DNA of 64,000 bases from Theocolax elegans. Its lineage: Eukaryota > Arthropoda > Insecta > Hymenoptera > Cerocephalidae. The notes under the pieces were generated by a model that saw only the letters and a list, made by a program, of their open reading frames with translations, was not told where the DNA came from and made no database searches. Location of the stretch: NCBI GenBank assembly GCA_026168455.1, contig CM047431.1:6532943-6596942 (forward strand), read 5' to 3'. This document shows positions 9,137 through 21,149 of the stretch, one piece after another; position 1 is the first letter of the stretch; each line of letters begins with the position of its first letter. Both the position numbers and the translations under genes were made by a program.

Positions 9137-12100
9137 ATGTATAAAGACGAAACTGTTGAAGAAGAGGTAAAGATAGAAGAAAGTATATCTGAACACGAAG
9201 GAAAGTTCGATATTGAAGAATACGATATGGAGAAAAAAGAAATAAATATTCCAGTGTTTGATGGAGAAAATTATAGCATGTGGAAAAAGAGAATCACAAT
9301 GTTTATGAAGATGAAAAAATGTGATACAGTGATTACAAGAGAAAAAACTACTACAGATACAGCAAATTGGGATAAACAAGATTTAAAGGCTATTAATATA
9401 ATATACAGTTCGATTTCAGATAGGCAATTGGAATTTGTTTGTGAAGAGACAACAGCCTATAAGATAATAAAGAAATTAGACGGCATGTATTTGAAGGAAT
9501 CTACAGCACTACAAATTGTGTGTAGAAACAGAATTGAAAGAATAAGATTGAATAATTATGGTGATACAGCGTCATTTTTCACCGACTTTGAAAAAGCTGT
9601 GAATGAATTGAAAAGCGCAGGAGCCAAAATAAGTGAAAAAGAGAAATTAAATTATATTCTAAACACGTTGCCAGAATCATACAGTTATATTGGTGATTTG
9701 ATCGATACATTAAAAGAAGAAGATCAAACGACAGACTATGTAAAGAATAAAATTAAACTAGCTGAATTGAAGAATCAAAATGAAGGTAATGAAAAAAGAT
9801 CAAATGTATTTATTGCGAAGAAAAGTAAAAAAGGAAATTGCTATAAATGCGGGAAAGCTGGACATTTCGCAAGAGAATGCCAAGATGGCGGCCAAGCAGC
9901 ACAAAACAGTGGAACGTGGCAAAATTCAAATCGAGGTCGAAGCAGTAGAGACAGAGGACGACAAGGCACAAGAGGCAACTACAGCAGAGGGCGCGGAAAT
10001 TTTCGTCAACAACAAGTTTTAAACCAAGGTGAGCAGAGTGGACCTGGTACGAGCGTTTGGAAAGCAACAGCTCATGCAGCGCAGAATAGTCAAGGTGACG
10101 TTAGGTCAGGTAACGAAATACATTGGTTATTAGACAGCGGGTGTTCGAATCATATTGTAAATGATGAAAGTTATTTTGAAAAATGTATTGTATTAAAAGA
10201 ACCGATAAATATTTATTTAGGAGATAATAGGTCTATAAAAGCAACAAAAATTGGAAATGTTGTTAGTTATTTTGATGCGTATGGAAAACAAAATGAAGTA
10301 AATATGAAAAATGTATTTTATACTAAAGAAATAAACATGAATCTTATTAGTTTTGGGAAATTAATCGATAACGAAAATACGATTGTTTCAAAAGGAAATT
10401 ATGCGAAAGTTATAGATAAAAATAATAGATTAATAGCGGTAGCTTACAAAGAAAATCGAGTATTTAAAATGAAAAGTAAATTGAAATATAAGACGTATGT
10501 AAATAGTGCCGAGAAAAATAAAATTATGAGTCAAAAAGAACGATGGCATAGAGTCTTAGGGCATGTAAACTTTAGTTATCTGAATACATTATGTAAACAA
10601 CAGTTGTTAACGGGAATTCCTAATAAACTTGAATCGGAATATACGAAGTGTAAAACTTGTATAGAAAATAAGATGCATAACTTGCCATTTAAAAATAATA
10701 GAACACGAGCAAACGATATTTTGGAGATTATACATACTGACGTATGCGGCCCATTTAAAACTACTGGATTTAATGGGGAAAATTATTTTGTTTCTTTTGT
10801 GGATGATTATAGCAAAATAGCTAAGGTTTATTGTATTAAAACTAAAGATGAGGTATATAATTGTTTAATTCAATATGTAAATGAAAGTGAAAATATAACC
10901 GGAAAACGAGTAAAAATTCTGAGATGCGATAACGGGAAAGAATATTTAAATAACCGTTTCTATAAATTTACGAGAGAGAAAGGCATTATTTTGAATAATT
11001 GTCCAGCCTATGTACACGAGTTAAACGGTACAGCAGAAAGATTCAATCGAACGATAATGGATATGTCGCGATGTTTACTAACAGAGGCACAAGTACACAA
11101 ACAGTTTTGGCCTGAAATAATATGTGCGGCTACTTATTTGAAAAATCGAACGCTCGCTAATACTATTGAGAGAAAAACTCCGTATGAAATTTTCTTTAGG
11201 AAGAAACCGAATGTTGAACATTTACGCTTATATGGGAGTAAAGTTTTTGTAAGAAGGCCAGAACAAAAAAGATTTTCAAAATGGGATAAAAAAGCGGATA
11301 TGGGAATTCTATTAGGCTATAGTGATGTTGGCTATAGAGTTTTGTTAAATAATAAAATATTAGTTACAAGGCACGTTGAATTTATCGAAGAAAATATTAA
11401 ATGTATTAGTTTTGATGAAAATGAAAATGAAAAAGAAAGCGATGAAAATACAGAAAACGAGTTAAATGATAGTGTTTTTGAAAGCGCGGATGAAAATGTA
11501 GAAGAACAAAGTAATAAAAAATATGAAAAGCTAACATTGCCGCGTAGATCTACACGCGAAAAGAAAAGTCCGATTAGGTATCCGAATAACAGCGCTTCAA
11601 TTTCATTACTAAATCAACCTTCGGGAAAATTTAGTAATGATAGTTCTTATAACATATGTGTAAATTACTGTAGAGTAGATACGCCTGGTACATTTGAGGA
11701 GGCGATAAATTGTGAGGATAGTAAAAATTGGGAAAAAGCAATGAACCAAGAAATAGATTGCATAAATAAAAATAAAACCTGGATACTAGTAGAAAGAATA
11801 AAAGACAAAAAAGTCTTAGATGTTAAATGGGTTTCTACGAGAAAATCTGATGATAGGTATAAGGCTAGGCTAGTTGTAAGAGGTTTTCAACAAACAGATG
11901 TAATTGATAACATATACGCTCCAGTAGCAAAGAATCAAACATTAAAAATTTTACTTTCTTATTGTTGTCAAAATGAATTAAAAATTGAACAAATGGATGT
12001 AGAAACTGCATTTCTTAATGGAAAAATAAACTCTGAGGTATATGTAAATCAACCAAAAGGTTACGAAGATAAAACAAATAGAGTATACAAATTGTCAAAA

Positions 12101-13189
12101 GCGTTGTATGGATTACGAGAAAGTCCAAGAGACTGGTATGAGTGTTTTGATGAGTGTATTACAAAATTAGGATTCAAAAGAAATAATGTAGATTTATGTT
12201 TATATAAAAAAGGTAAAGGTAAAAATGAAATATATATTTTGATTTATGTAGATGATTTGTTAATTTGCAGTAAAAGTAAGGAAAACATTCAAAGCGTTAA
12301 GAAACTCTTGTCAGATAAATTTAAAATGAAAGACTTAGGAGAAATCAAAGAGTATCTTGGAATAAATATAACTTATGATTATCTAGAAAATAAGCTTACT
12401 TTAAGTCAAACGAAATATATAGAGTCGTTAGTTGAGAAATATCAAATACAAGACAGTAGATTGTATAGTACTCCTATGGAGACAAATTTAAAGCTAGAGA
12501 AATCTGAAAGCTGTGAGTCAAATATAAAATATAGAAATTTAATAGGTGCTTTATTATACATTAGTTCAAATACTAGACCAGATATAAGTTATAGTGTTAA
12601 TTATTTGAGTAGATATCAAAATAGTTATAGCGAAACGCATTGGAAATACGCATTGCGAATTTTGAAATATTTGTACTTAACAAAAGATTTAAATTTACAC
12701 TATAAAAGAAATGAAAATTGCGATACTATAACTTGCTATGTTGATGCCGATTGGGCAGGCGATAATAATGATCGAAAATCTACGACTGGATATGTTTTAA
12801 AAATGTATGGAAATGTGATCGATTGGAAATCTCGAAAACAAAAATGTATAACCAAAGCCTCGACGTATGCAGAGTATGTAGCATTATCTGAGGTAGTAAG
12901 TGAGATAAAATTTATAAGAGAATTAGTAAAAATATTCGACATAAGTATAAATGAACCTATAAAAATTTATGAAGACAATTCGGGAGCAATAAACATTGCA
13001 AATAATGGTAATTTTACGAAAAATTCGAAGCATATAGAAATACATTATCATTTTGTACATGAGAGTGTAAAGGAAAAATTAATTGAAGTATGTAAAATTG
13101 ATTCAAATGAAAATGTTGCGGATATTTTTACTAAAGCATTATGCAAAGAAAAGTTTGAAAAATTCAGAATGAAATTGAATATAATATAG
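9137..13189 (+). CDS. copia Gag-Pol polyprotein
   Basis: A single 1350-aa frame with all copia domains in order. Gag has a UBN2-like core (IPVFDGENYSMWK, about residue 38) and a CCHC zinc knuckle (CYKCGKAGHFAREC, from 235). Protease is WLLDSGCSNHIV (catalytic D333). The pre-integrase zinc finger is H471, H476, C505, C508. The integrase DDE triad is D535, D598, E634. RT has KARLVVRGFQQ, MDVETAFLNG and YVDD (1037-1040). RNase H has DADWAGD (1203-1209) and EDNSGA. The copia STEAEY motif reads STYAEY here, keeping the second E. Integrase before RT defines Ty1/copia order. ATG at 9137 is the first in frame after the leader. The frame is unbroken, so the copy may be active; expression is not shown. 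Gag and Pol share one frame with no visible frameshift site. Confidence 0.96.
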   Translation: MYKDETVEEEVKIEESISEHEGKFDIEEYDMEKKEINIPVFDGENYSMWKKRITMFMKMKKCDTVITREKTTTDTANWDKQDLKAINIIYSSISDRQLEFVCEETTAYKIIKKLDGMYLKESTALQIVCRNRIERIRLNNYGDTASFFTDFEKAVNELKSAGAKISEKEKLNYILNTLPESYSYIGDLIDTLKEEDQTTDYVKNKIKLAELKNQNEGNEKRSNVFIAKKSKKGNCYKCGKAGHFARECQDGGQAAQNSGTWQNSNRGRSSRDRGRQGTRGNYSRGRGNFRQQQVLNQGEQSGPGTSVWKATAHAAQNSQGDVRSGNEIHWLLDSGCSNHIVNDESYFEKCIVLKEPINIYLGDNRSIKATKIGNVVSYFDAYGKQNEVNMKNVFYTKEINMNLISFGKLIDNENTIVSKGNYAKVIDKNNRLIAVAYKENRVFKMKSKLKYKTYVNSAEKNKIMSQKERWHRVLGHVNFSYLNTLCKQQLLTGIPNKLESEYTKCKTCIENKMHNLPFKNNRTRANDILEIIHTDVCGPFKTTGFNGENYFVSFVDDYSKIAKVYCIKTKDEVYNCLIQYVNESENITGKRVKILRCDNGKEYLNNRFYKFTREKGIILNNCPAYVHELNGTAERFNRTIMDMSRCLLTEAQVHKQFWPEIICAATYLKNRTLANTIERKTPYEIFFRKKPNVEHLRLYGSKVFVRRPEQKRFSKWDKKADMGILLGYSDVGYRVLLNNKILVTRHVEFIEENIKCISFDENENEKESDENTENELNDSVFESADENVEEQSNKKYEKLTLPRRSTREKKSPIRYPNNSASISLLNQPSGKFSNDSSYNICVNYCRVDTPGTFEEAINCEDSKNWEKAMNQEIDCINKNKTWILVERIKDKKVLDVKWVSTRKSDDRYKARLVVRGFQQTDVIDNIYAPVAKNQTLKILLSYCCQNELKIEQMDVETAFLNGKINSEVYVNQPKGYEDKTNRVYKLSKALYGLRESPRDWYECFDECITKLGFKRNNVDLCLYKKGKGKNEIYILIYVDDLLICSKSKENIQSVKKLLSDKFKMKDLGEIKEYLGINITYDYLENKLTLSQTKYIESLVEKYQIQDSRLYSTPMETNLKLEKSESCESNIKYRNLIGALLYISSNTRPDISYSVNYLSRYQNSYSETHWKYALRILKYLYLTKDLNLHYKRNENCDTITCYVDADWAGDNNDRKSTTGYVLKMYGNVIDWKSRKQKCITKASTYAEYVALSEVVSEIKFIRELVKIFDISINEPIKIYEDNSGAINIANNGNFTKNSKHIEIHYHFVHESVKEKLIEVCKIDSNENVADIFTKALCKEKFEKFRMKLNII

Positions 13190-13225
13190 AGCAAATAAGT
13201 TTAAATAAATAATACAATATAAATG

Positions 13226-13235
13226 TAAGGAGGCG
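13226..13235 (+). promoter_or_regulatory. polypurine tract of copia element
   Basis: Purine-rich TAAGGAGGCG directly precedes the 3' LTR, the position where plus-strand synthesis is primed. Confidence 0.7.
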
Positions 13236-13588
13236 TGTTGAAATATAATATGTACATTTATATTGTTATATACCCAAGTTCAAACCAAGTTCATGTTATA
13301 CACCCAAGTTCGAGCCAAGTTCAATATTGTATAGTGTGAAGCACGCCGAAATAAATGAGCGTGCTAATGAGTGTGAGTGGAGACACATATGTAAGTCTCC
13401 CCTCTCCAGTATGTATGTAAGTATGACTATACTGCGAGAGACGCCGGACAATACGACACTCTCTCGCTGCTACTCGAGCTCTCTGGCGTGAGCCGTTGCC
13501 AAATATACACGTAAATGTAGACTGTATAGTAGTTCAATAAATCCATATCATTGTTTAATAATGTTTATTGTATAACCACACCTCAACA
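13236..13588 (+). repeat. 3' LTR of copia element
   Basis: 353 bp, matching the 5' LTR except for two substitutions seen by eye. Confidence 0.95.
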
Positions 13589-13593
13589 GTATT

Positions 13594-13980
13594 GCTCCAA
13601 GCTTTCTTTTAGACTTTTCGATAAAAAAATCAATTGCGGCGAACTTACACTTTTTTAAGTTGAATATTGACATGTAGTTTATGTAACATTGACATTAAGA
13701 TTAGAAATTCTAACCCAGAAGGATAAATTCTACACATAATTAGCAACGAATATTTGTATAGTAAAAGTTGATAGATTTTGAGTTAAATAGCGATAAACCC
13801 AGCTGGTGTTGAAAAAAACTGGATAAAGTTCACTTTTTGAGGTTATAATAACTTTTGAGCTAATAAATTCCAGTACCTAAAACTTTTTTTCTGTATTCTG
13901 CAAAAAAATTGGCAAAGTGTACTCAAAATTTGGTGCATTTTAAAATTTTGATCGGACCACTTCACGTGGAATATATTATA
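13594..13980 (+). mobile_element. R2 TIR element, right part
   Basis: Continues the R2 sequence interrupted at 8632 (GCTCCAAGC, as at 6237). Ends CCACTTCACGTGGAATATAT in a TA-rich site. A related end is visible at 314-342. Confidence 0.6.
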
Positions 13981-13985
13981 TATAT

Positions 13986-14933
13986 TGTAAAGGTAAGCTA
14001 CATACTCTTATGCGTATGAAGCTATACCTTATAACGAGCGCGAGTGACGATCGGAAAAGCTCGTAGGTGATCGGGAAAGCCCGCGCGTAAGCCGCGTAAG
14101 GACTAATAATGGTCCGACGCGCAAGCTGACTGAGAAGAGTATATAGAGAGTATATAGAGTTTATGCGAGTCATCGTAGATAGACACGTCGCCGGTAACGC
14201 CTTCCTTGATTTTTCGCGGCATGAGAAAAAGAATCGTTATCGCGGATTCTTGCTCGGGTTCTGGGTTTCGCGCCGAGAAGAGTGAGTGACTTGGTGGAGT
14301 GAGCGTGCTGGTGTTAAGTGCACAGCTCCAGCGACTCCCAGGAACCTGCGAGGACGGCGAAGTTGCCGCGCGCGAGAGCCCGACGGAGAGAGGGAAAACA
14401 GGCGAAGTCGAACGCATCGACGGGGAGAATCGAGATTTAAGGTACGTGGTGCACCACTCGCGAGCCGCCGAAGCCGTAAAGACTCTCTCTTTACGGCTAT
14501 AACTTTAAGTTAGGAATCGACGGATCTCGCCCGCGCGCGACGGCGAGGAAGCTAACGGGCGACCGCGTACGCGTGCTAGAAAGAGAGACACCTCGTCGCG
14601 AGACCTCACGCGGCCTATATACGGCTTTTGCTAAATCTTTGATCTTTGTTAAACTTTGTTTATATTTCTTTAACTTGAATAAAATTCATATGTAATCAAT
14701 ATCCGAGTACGAGTTTGACTATTGATTACCGGCGTTTTAGCTGTACAAAGACGCGAGATCGGCAAGTGATCTCGCGGTTGTTAACGGACATCGCAACGGT
14801 AGGTCGTGCGCGGGGTTCACTGATTTGAATCCGCCGCGCAATCTCGGAGCACCGCCTAGGGAATATAACTAGGCAGTGCCGTAGCAACCGATCCCTTTAC
14901 CCCTACCGACGCGAAAGATTGTACCCCGTTACA
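13986..14933 (+). mobile_element. probable solo LTR (gypsy-like)
   Basis: A GC-rich 948-bp block inside AT-rich DNA, starting TGTAAAGGTAAGC and ending GTACCCCGTTACA. It is flanked by ATAT on both sides, within a TA run where a target duplication cannot be proved. The CCCGTTACA end equals the end of the gypsy LTR at 45748. No internal region, primer site or purine tract adjoins it, hence solo LTR. Confidence 0.6.
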
Positions 14934-14939
14934 ATATAT

Positions 14940-15460
14940 TACATCTTTGGTGTAAGTTATGTCCTAAAATACGTGAAAATTAGTGATTTTATGAGGTTTA
15001 TGAGGCATAACTTACAACAGCGGTCTTGGCCAATAAGCTAACCCAAGCCATTCGAAAGCTCGCGAAAAATGTGAACTTTTGAGAGGTGTTAGATTAAAAT
15101 CGATTATGGTGTGGTAGCCGTTTTTGGATATTCAATATGTCCGGGTGTTCTATCTCTTCGAGATTTTAAAATTAAGAAATGTAACCAGGGTAGATAAGTT
15201 CTAAAGATTAATTTAAACAAAAGTTGTTTGTAATGTTTTTTCAAACAAATCAACAGATTTTGAGATAAATGGCTTTAAAAATAGAAATTTTTCTAATAAA
15301 TTGAAAAATTTCCACTTTTCATGGTCGAATAACTCTTAAGCAAATTATTTTTAACACTTAAATTTTTTTTGTATGTTCTGGAAGATGTTTCCAGCCTGTT
15401 CTCAAATTTTGGAGTGATTTAAAATTTTCATCGTACCACTTGACGTGAGATAGACCATAT
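14940..15460 (+). repeat. R3 repeat, copy 1
   Basis: Begins with a hairpin-forming GTAAGTTATG...CATAACTTAC and ends CGTACCACTTGACGTGAGATAG next to TA dinucleotides. Further copies lie at 17830-18333 and 19315-19833. Internal text (ATTTTGAGATAAATGGC) matches R2 in reverse orientation. Confidence 0.65.
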
Positions 15461-15479
15461 ATATGTATACATATGTATG

Positions 15480-16849
15480 TATGTATGTGGGTGTGTGTGC
15501 GTGCGGCGTAATATTTATATAATATATATATATATATATATATTTTAAAATTGTTTTTTCAAGAATACATAATATACGTATTTTTTCCGTGCGCAAAAAA
15601 AAGTTGTGAACATAACTTGAAAGAATGTGTATTTGTCTACTCATTCTTCATAAAACTCATAAAATTTTTAAACGTATACCCAATAATAATAACGGATCTA
15701 AAATGCAATGTAATGCTTTAAATACAGATGCAAAATTGTTTAAAGATTAAATAAATATTAATCAAGTATAACATACACTTTTCCAAATATCTATATGTGA
15801 AATATACAATAAGTTAAAAATTAAATATATTAATTATTGCATTTTTAAGATAATTCTATTATAAACAGTATAGGCAAAAGAAAATTCAAATTTTAACAGT
15901 GGCAATATAAAATACGAATTACATTTGAATATATTTTCAAAAACTATTAATTTAGGAGCATTTAATTTAAATATTTTTTAAATTAATATTTCAAAATTGT
16001 ATGGATATATAAGTGTGTAGATAATTTATATTTATATAACACAATATTTTAAATAAACAAGTATGTATTTATTAGAAATAGAAGGATATTTAAGAAATGA
16101 ATTTGTTTATAATAATCAAAATAAATATTTGGGCTCTGCATAGTAAAAATAAATTGGATATAATTATGGATTAACACGCAAATTTTGAAATAGAGTGCAA
16201 ATTACGAATCACGGGAGAAATGGAAGAAACAGGTTTTTATTTATATAGCGCTAAAATTTTATAAATAATTCTTTAAAGCTAATACAAAAATTAATTTAAT
16301 TAAGAAGAAAGTTTTATTACTATTAAAGTACAAAATATTAATGACATAGAACTTTTGGCGATGATCGTTCGTCATTAAATAAATTAATTTTAGAAGGTGA
16401 ATTTCTATTTATAACGGTTTAAAATAATCCAAAATGTTAATAAGTTGTTAACTAAAATACTACAATTTAGTAGGTATATGTACTTTACTATTTTTGGTAA
16501 GTTAATTTTTCATTAACATTTATAATTATTAAAATATAAATTTAAGCTTTATAAGAATTCATATAGTTTAAAATTTACAGTTAACATTTAATATGTCTAT
16601 TTTTTTATTATTTTTATTCTGATTTCATTACACTAAATTTTGGTAAACTTTTATTTATAAATTATAATAACTATAGCAATACCTCCAAGGTGTTGTATGA
16701 ATCTGTTTAATTTTTAAGGTGTCCATGGTAGTGAAAAAATAATACAATTTAAAACATTATTTTAAATAAATTAATTACGAAAAACCTTTTTCGAAATTAA
16801 AAATAGGGGGTTGGCGCGCGAAGCGCGCAGGGGGGCGAAGCTCCCCTAG
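15480..16849 (+). repeat. R1 repeat, copy d, with complete 3' end
   Basis: TG-rich lead-in with TGCGGCG, the R1 body, then the double GC hairpin and CTAG at 16846-16849, followed by (TA)n. It lacks the 226-bp insertion of copy b. The relic coding segment is broken. Confidence 0.65.
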
Positions 16850-16884
<35 letters not shown>

Positions 16885-16962
16885 AATATTTCGCCGCCGC
16901 CGCCGTGTCTAAGAATTCAGAATTCAACATATATATATATATATATATGTTTTATATATATG

Positions 16963-17719
16963 CGTGGTTCTGTATATAGTAATCCTTCAGATTAGTATTA
17001 TAATGCTTGTAAGGGATGTAAAACTAAAAATTCAGCATTATAAATGTTTAAAAATTAATTTTTTACATTTGTATAATAATATTTGTATTTTTAGCAGCTT
17101 ACAGGGGATTAGATGGATACTGAAACAAATGAAGATACTTTTCTACCACTCTAGGGTAAGTGCACAAATTTTTTTGCAATGATCATGCTAATAGATTCAT
17201 CGTTATAAGGCAACAAATATACATTTCTATTAATATTTCGGGCACTTTTCCCGGATATTTTGACCATAAGTGATCTTAATGATTTAGACCCACTCTGGAA
17301 ATTTTTAGGCAGTTTCTGACTATAAAAAGACATCTTTTAGACAGTATTAGGTTACCAGAGTCCGGAGCAGAATTGCTGATTTTCACTATTTAAGGTTTAA
17401 ATGGCTTACAAGAGTGTGACAGCATACATTTATATCTTTAAAAGTATTTTTAATGAAAAGTTCGGAAAATTTTACAAAAAAAGTCATACTTATGTTTTTA
17501 GTGAATAATGCATCCCCTGGAAGCTAAAAATTCATGAAAATGGGCATATAATGCAAAAAAGTGCTAAAATGTCAATTTTGACTCTCTGTAACTTAAAATA
17601 ATGGCCCAGAAAAAATCTCAAAAAATTCAGGAGAACTACTGGATACCTCTAAAACATATTCCCACAGTTATAGCAATATTTATTTTTTTCATCTTCGATG
17701 TCACAGAGAACCATCCATA
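16963..17719 (+). mobile_element. single-arm derivative of the 2067-3730 fold-back element
   Basis: Only 14 bp of the left terminus (ATGCGTGGTTCTG) remain and run straight into the right-arm sequence, which ends GAGAACCATCCAT. So it is an internal-deletion derivative keeping both termini. The exon-like relic has gained an in-frame TAG. Confidence 0.7.
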
Positions 17720-17829
17720 TATATAGGTTATATGTATGTTATATATATATGTTATATATGTATGTCATATATATGTTTTATATATATATATATAAGTGTG
17801 TGTGTGTGTGTGTCTGTGTGTGTGTATGT
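17720..17829. repeat. compound TA / GT microsatellite
   Basis: ATATATGT units followed by a GTGTGT run between the fold-back derivative and R3. Nothing coding. Confidence 0.85.
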
Positions 17830-18333
17830 GTTATGCCCTAAAATACATGAAAATTAGTGATTTTATGATGTTTATGAGGCAAAACTTACAACAGCGGTCT
17901 TGGCCAATAAGCTAACCACCGCCATTCGAAAGCTCTCGAAAATTGTGATCTTTTAAACGGTGTTAGATCGAAATCGATTGTGGCGTGGTCGCCTTTTTTT
18001 GATATTCAATATTTTCGAGTGCCTTATCTGTTCGAGATTTTAAAATTAAGAATTGTAACCCAGATAGATAAGTTCTAAAGATTATTTTGAACAAAAGTTG
18101 TTTATAATGTGTTTTCAAAAAAATCAATAGATTTTGAGATAAATGGCTTTAAATATAATAATTGTTCTAAAAATTTGAAAAATTTCCACTTTTCATGGTC
18201 GAATAACTCTTAAGCAAATTATTTTTAAAATCTAAAAATTTTTTTCTATCTTCTGGAAGATATTTCCAGCCTGTTCTCAAATTTTGGAGCGATTTGAAAT
18301 TTTCATCGTACCACTTGGCGCGAAATAGCGCAT
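17830..18333 (+). repeat. R3 repeat, copy 2
   Basis: Matches 14950-15460, starting inside the first hairpin arm (TTATGCCCTAAAATAC). Ends ...CACTTGGCGCGAAATAG before a TA run. Confidence 0.6.
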
Positions 18334-18339
18334 ATATAT

Positions 18340-19284
18340 ATATATATTTTAAATTTGTTTTTTCAAGAATAGATAATATATGTATTTTTTCCGTGCGCAA
18401 AAAAAAGTTGTGAATATAACTTGAAAGAATGTCTATTAGTTTACTTATTCTTGATAAAACTCATAAAATAAAAACGGACCTAAAATTTAATGTAATGTTT
18501 TTAAAAAAAATGCACAATTTTTCGAAGATAAAATAAATATTAATCAAGTATAACATACACTTTTCCAAATATCTATATGTGAAATATACAATAAGTTAAA
18601 AATTAAATACATTAATTATTGCATTTTTAAGATAATTCTATTATAAACAGTAATGGCAAAAGAAAATTCAAATTTTAACAGTGGCAATATAAAATACGAA
18701 TTACATTTGAAAAGTTTTTCGAAAATTATTAATTTAGTAGGATTTAATTTAAATATTATTCAAATCAAAATTTAAAAATAGTATGGATATATAAGTAAAT
18801 AGATTACGTAAATTTATATAAGACAATATTTTAAATAAACAAGTATGTATTTATTAGAAACAGAAGGATATTTAAGAAGTGAATTTGTTTATAATAATCA
18901 AAATAAATATGTGGGCTCTGCATAGTAAAAATAAATTGGATATAATTATGGATTAAAACGCAAATTTTGAAAGAGGGTGCAAATTACGAATTACGGGAGA
19001 AATGGAAGAAACAGGTTTTTATTTATATACCGCTAAAATGTTATAAATAATTCTTTAAAACTAATACAAAAATTAATTTAATTAAGAAGAAAGTTTTATT
19101 ACTCTAAAAGTACAAAATATTAATGACATATAGAACTCTTGGCAATGACTTAAATAAATTAATTTTAGGAGGTAAAGTTCTATTTAGATCCGTTTAAAAT
19201 AATCTAAAATTTTGATAGGTTTTTACTAAATACTACAATTAAGTATATGCACTTTACTATTTTTGGTAAGTTAATTGTTCATTA

Positions 19285-19288
<4 letters not shown>
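18340..19288 (+). repeat. R1 repeat, copy e (3'-truncated)
   Basis: R1 body ending at TTCATTACCATATATAT, exactly where copy c ends. The hairpin/CTAG end is absent. The shared truncation indicates that copies c and e derive from one ancestor, not two independent losses. Confidence 0.6.
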
Positions 19289-19314
<26 letters not shown>

Positions 19315-19322
<8 letters not shown>

Positions 19323-19833
19323 CTTTGGTGTAAGTTATGTCCTAAAATACGTGAAAATTAGTGATTTTATGAGGTTTATGACGCATAACTTACACCAGCG
19401 ATCTTGGCCAATAATATAACCCAAGCCATTCGAAAGCTCGCGAAAAATGTGAACTTTTGAGAGGTGTTAGATTAAAATCGATTATGGTGTGGTAGCCTTT
19501 TTTTGATATTCAATATATCCGGGTGTTCTATCTCTTCGAGATTTTAAAATTAAGAATTGTAACCAGGGTAGATAAGTTCTAAAGTTTAATTTAAACAAAA
19601 GTTGATTGTAATGTTTTTTCAAAAAAATCAACACATTTTGAGATAAATGGCTTTAAAAATAGAAATTTTTCTAAAAAATTGAAAAATTTCCACTTTTCAT
19701 GGTTGAATAACTCTTATGCAAATTATTTTTAAAACCTAAATTTTTTTGTATGTTCTGGAAGATGTTTCCAGCCTGTTCTCAAATTTTGGAGCGATTTAAA
19801 ATTTTCATCGTACCACTTGACGTGAAATAGCCC
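19315..19833 (+). repeat. R3 repeat, copy 3
   Basis: Near copy of 14945-15460, including the start hairpin and the CGTACCACTTGACGTGAAATAG end. Confidence 0.65.
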
Positions 19834-19849
19834 ATATATATGTATATAT

Positions 19850-21117
19850 ATATGTATGTATGTATGTGTGTGTGTGTGCTTGCGGCGGAAGATTTATATA
19901 ATATATATATATTTTAAAATTGTTTTTTCAAGAATACATAATATATGTATTTTTTCCGTGCGCAAAAAAAGTTGTGAACATAACTTGAAAGAATGTGTAT
20001 TAGTTTACTCATTCTTGACTAAACTCATAAAATTTTTAAACGAATACTCGATAATAATAACGGATCTAAAATGCAATGTAATGCTTTAAATATAGATGCA
20101 AAATTGTTTAAAGATTAAATAAATATTAATCAAGTATAACATACACTTTTCCAAATATCCATATGATATACACAATGGGTTAAAAATTAAATATATTAAT
20201 TATTGCATTTTTAAGATAATTCTATTATAAACAGTAATGGCAAAAGAAAATTCAAATTTTAACAGTGATAATATAAAATACGAATTACATTAAAAAAGAT
20301 TTTCATAAATTATTAATTTAGGAGCATTTAATTTAAATATTTTTTAAATTAATATTTCAAAATTGTATGGATATATAAATGAGTAGATTATGTATATTTA
20401 TAGAAAAGGGTGCAAATGACGGATTACGGGAGAAATGGAAGAAACAGGTTTTTATTTATATGCCACTAAAATTATATAAATAGTTCTATAAAATTAATAA
20501 AAATTAATAAAAAAATTTATTTATTAAAGAATAAAGTTTTATTACTCTAAAAGTACAAAATATTAATGTCATAGAACTTTTGGCTATGATCCTTCGTCAT
20601 TAAATAAATTAATTTTAGGAGGTGAAGTTGTATTTAGATCCGTTTAAAATATTCCAAAATTTTCATAAGTAGTTACTAAATACTAAAATTTAGTAAGTAT
20701 ATGCACTTTTCTATTTTTGGTAAGTTAATTTTTCATTAACATTTATAATTATTAAAATATAAATTTAAGCTTTATAGGAATTCATATAGTTTAAAATTTA
20801 CAGTTAACATTTAATGTCTCTATTTTTTTTATTATTATTATTCTGATTTCATTATACTAAATTTTGGTAAAAACTTTTATTTATAAATTGTAATCGTATT
20901 TAAAAAAAAATTAAATTTGTGGTATAAAACCCAATGCATTATAACAGTACCTCCAAGGTGTTGTGTGAATCGGTTTAATTTCTAAGGTGTCCATGGTAGT
21001 GAAAAAATAATACAATTTAGAACATTATTTTAAATAAATTTATTACGAAAAACCTTTTTTGAAATTAAAAATAGGGGATTGGCGCGCGAAGCGCGCAGGG
21101 GGGCGAAGCCCCCCTAG
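19850..21117 (+). repeat. R1 repeat, copy f, with complete 3' end
   Basis: R1 with an internal deletion near 20405 that removes the start of the relic coding segment. Ends with the double hairpin and CTAG at 21114-21117. Its 3' half (from 20613) is part of the first tandem duplication, reappearing at 22971-23470. Confidence 0.65.
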
Positions 21118-21149
21118 TATATATATATATATATAAGTAGCAAAAAGTA

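Larger units (their letters stand above)
8633..13593 (+). mobile_element. intact Ty1/copia LTR retrotransposon with GTATT target duplication
   Basis: Two 353-bp LTRs (8638-8990 and 13236-13588) bracket one 1350-codon frame. The 5-bp duplication GTATT lies at 8633-8637 and 13589-13593. I find two base differences between the LTRs (near 8781/13380 and 8849/13449). Recent insertion and potential competence follow from this and the open frame. Confidence 0.95.

Noticed and set aside
9059..9379. Minus-strand ORF opposite the copia gag start (also 9810-10067 and 12736-12942)
   Set aside because: Antisense shadows of the copia polyprotein; no motifs.
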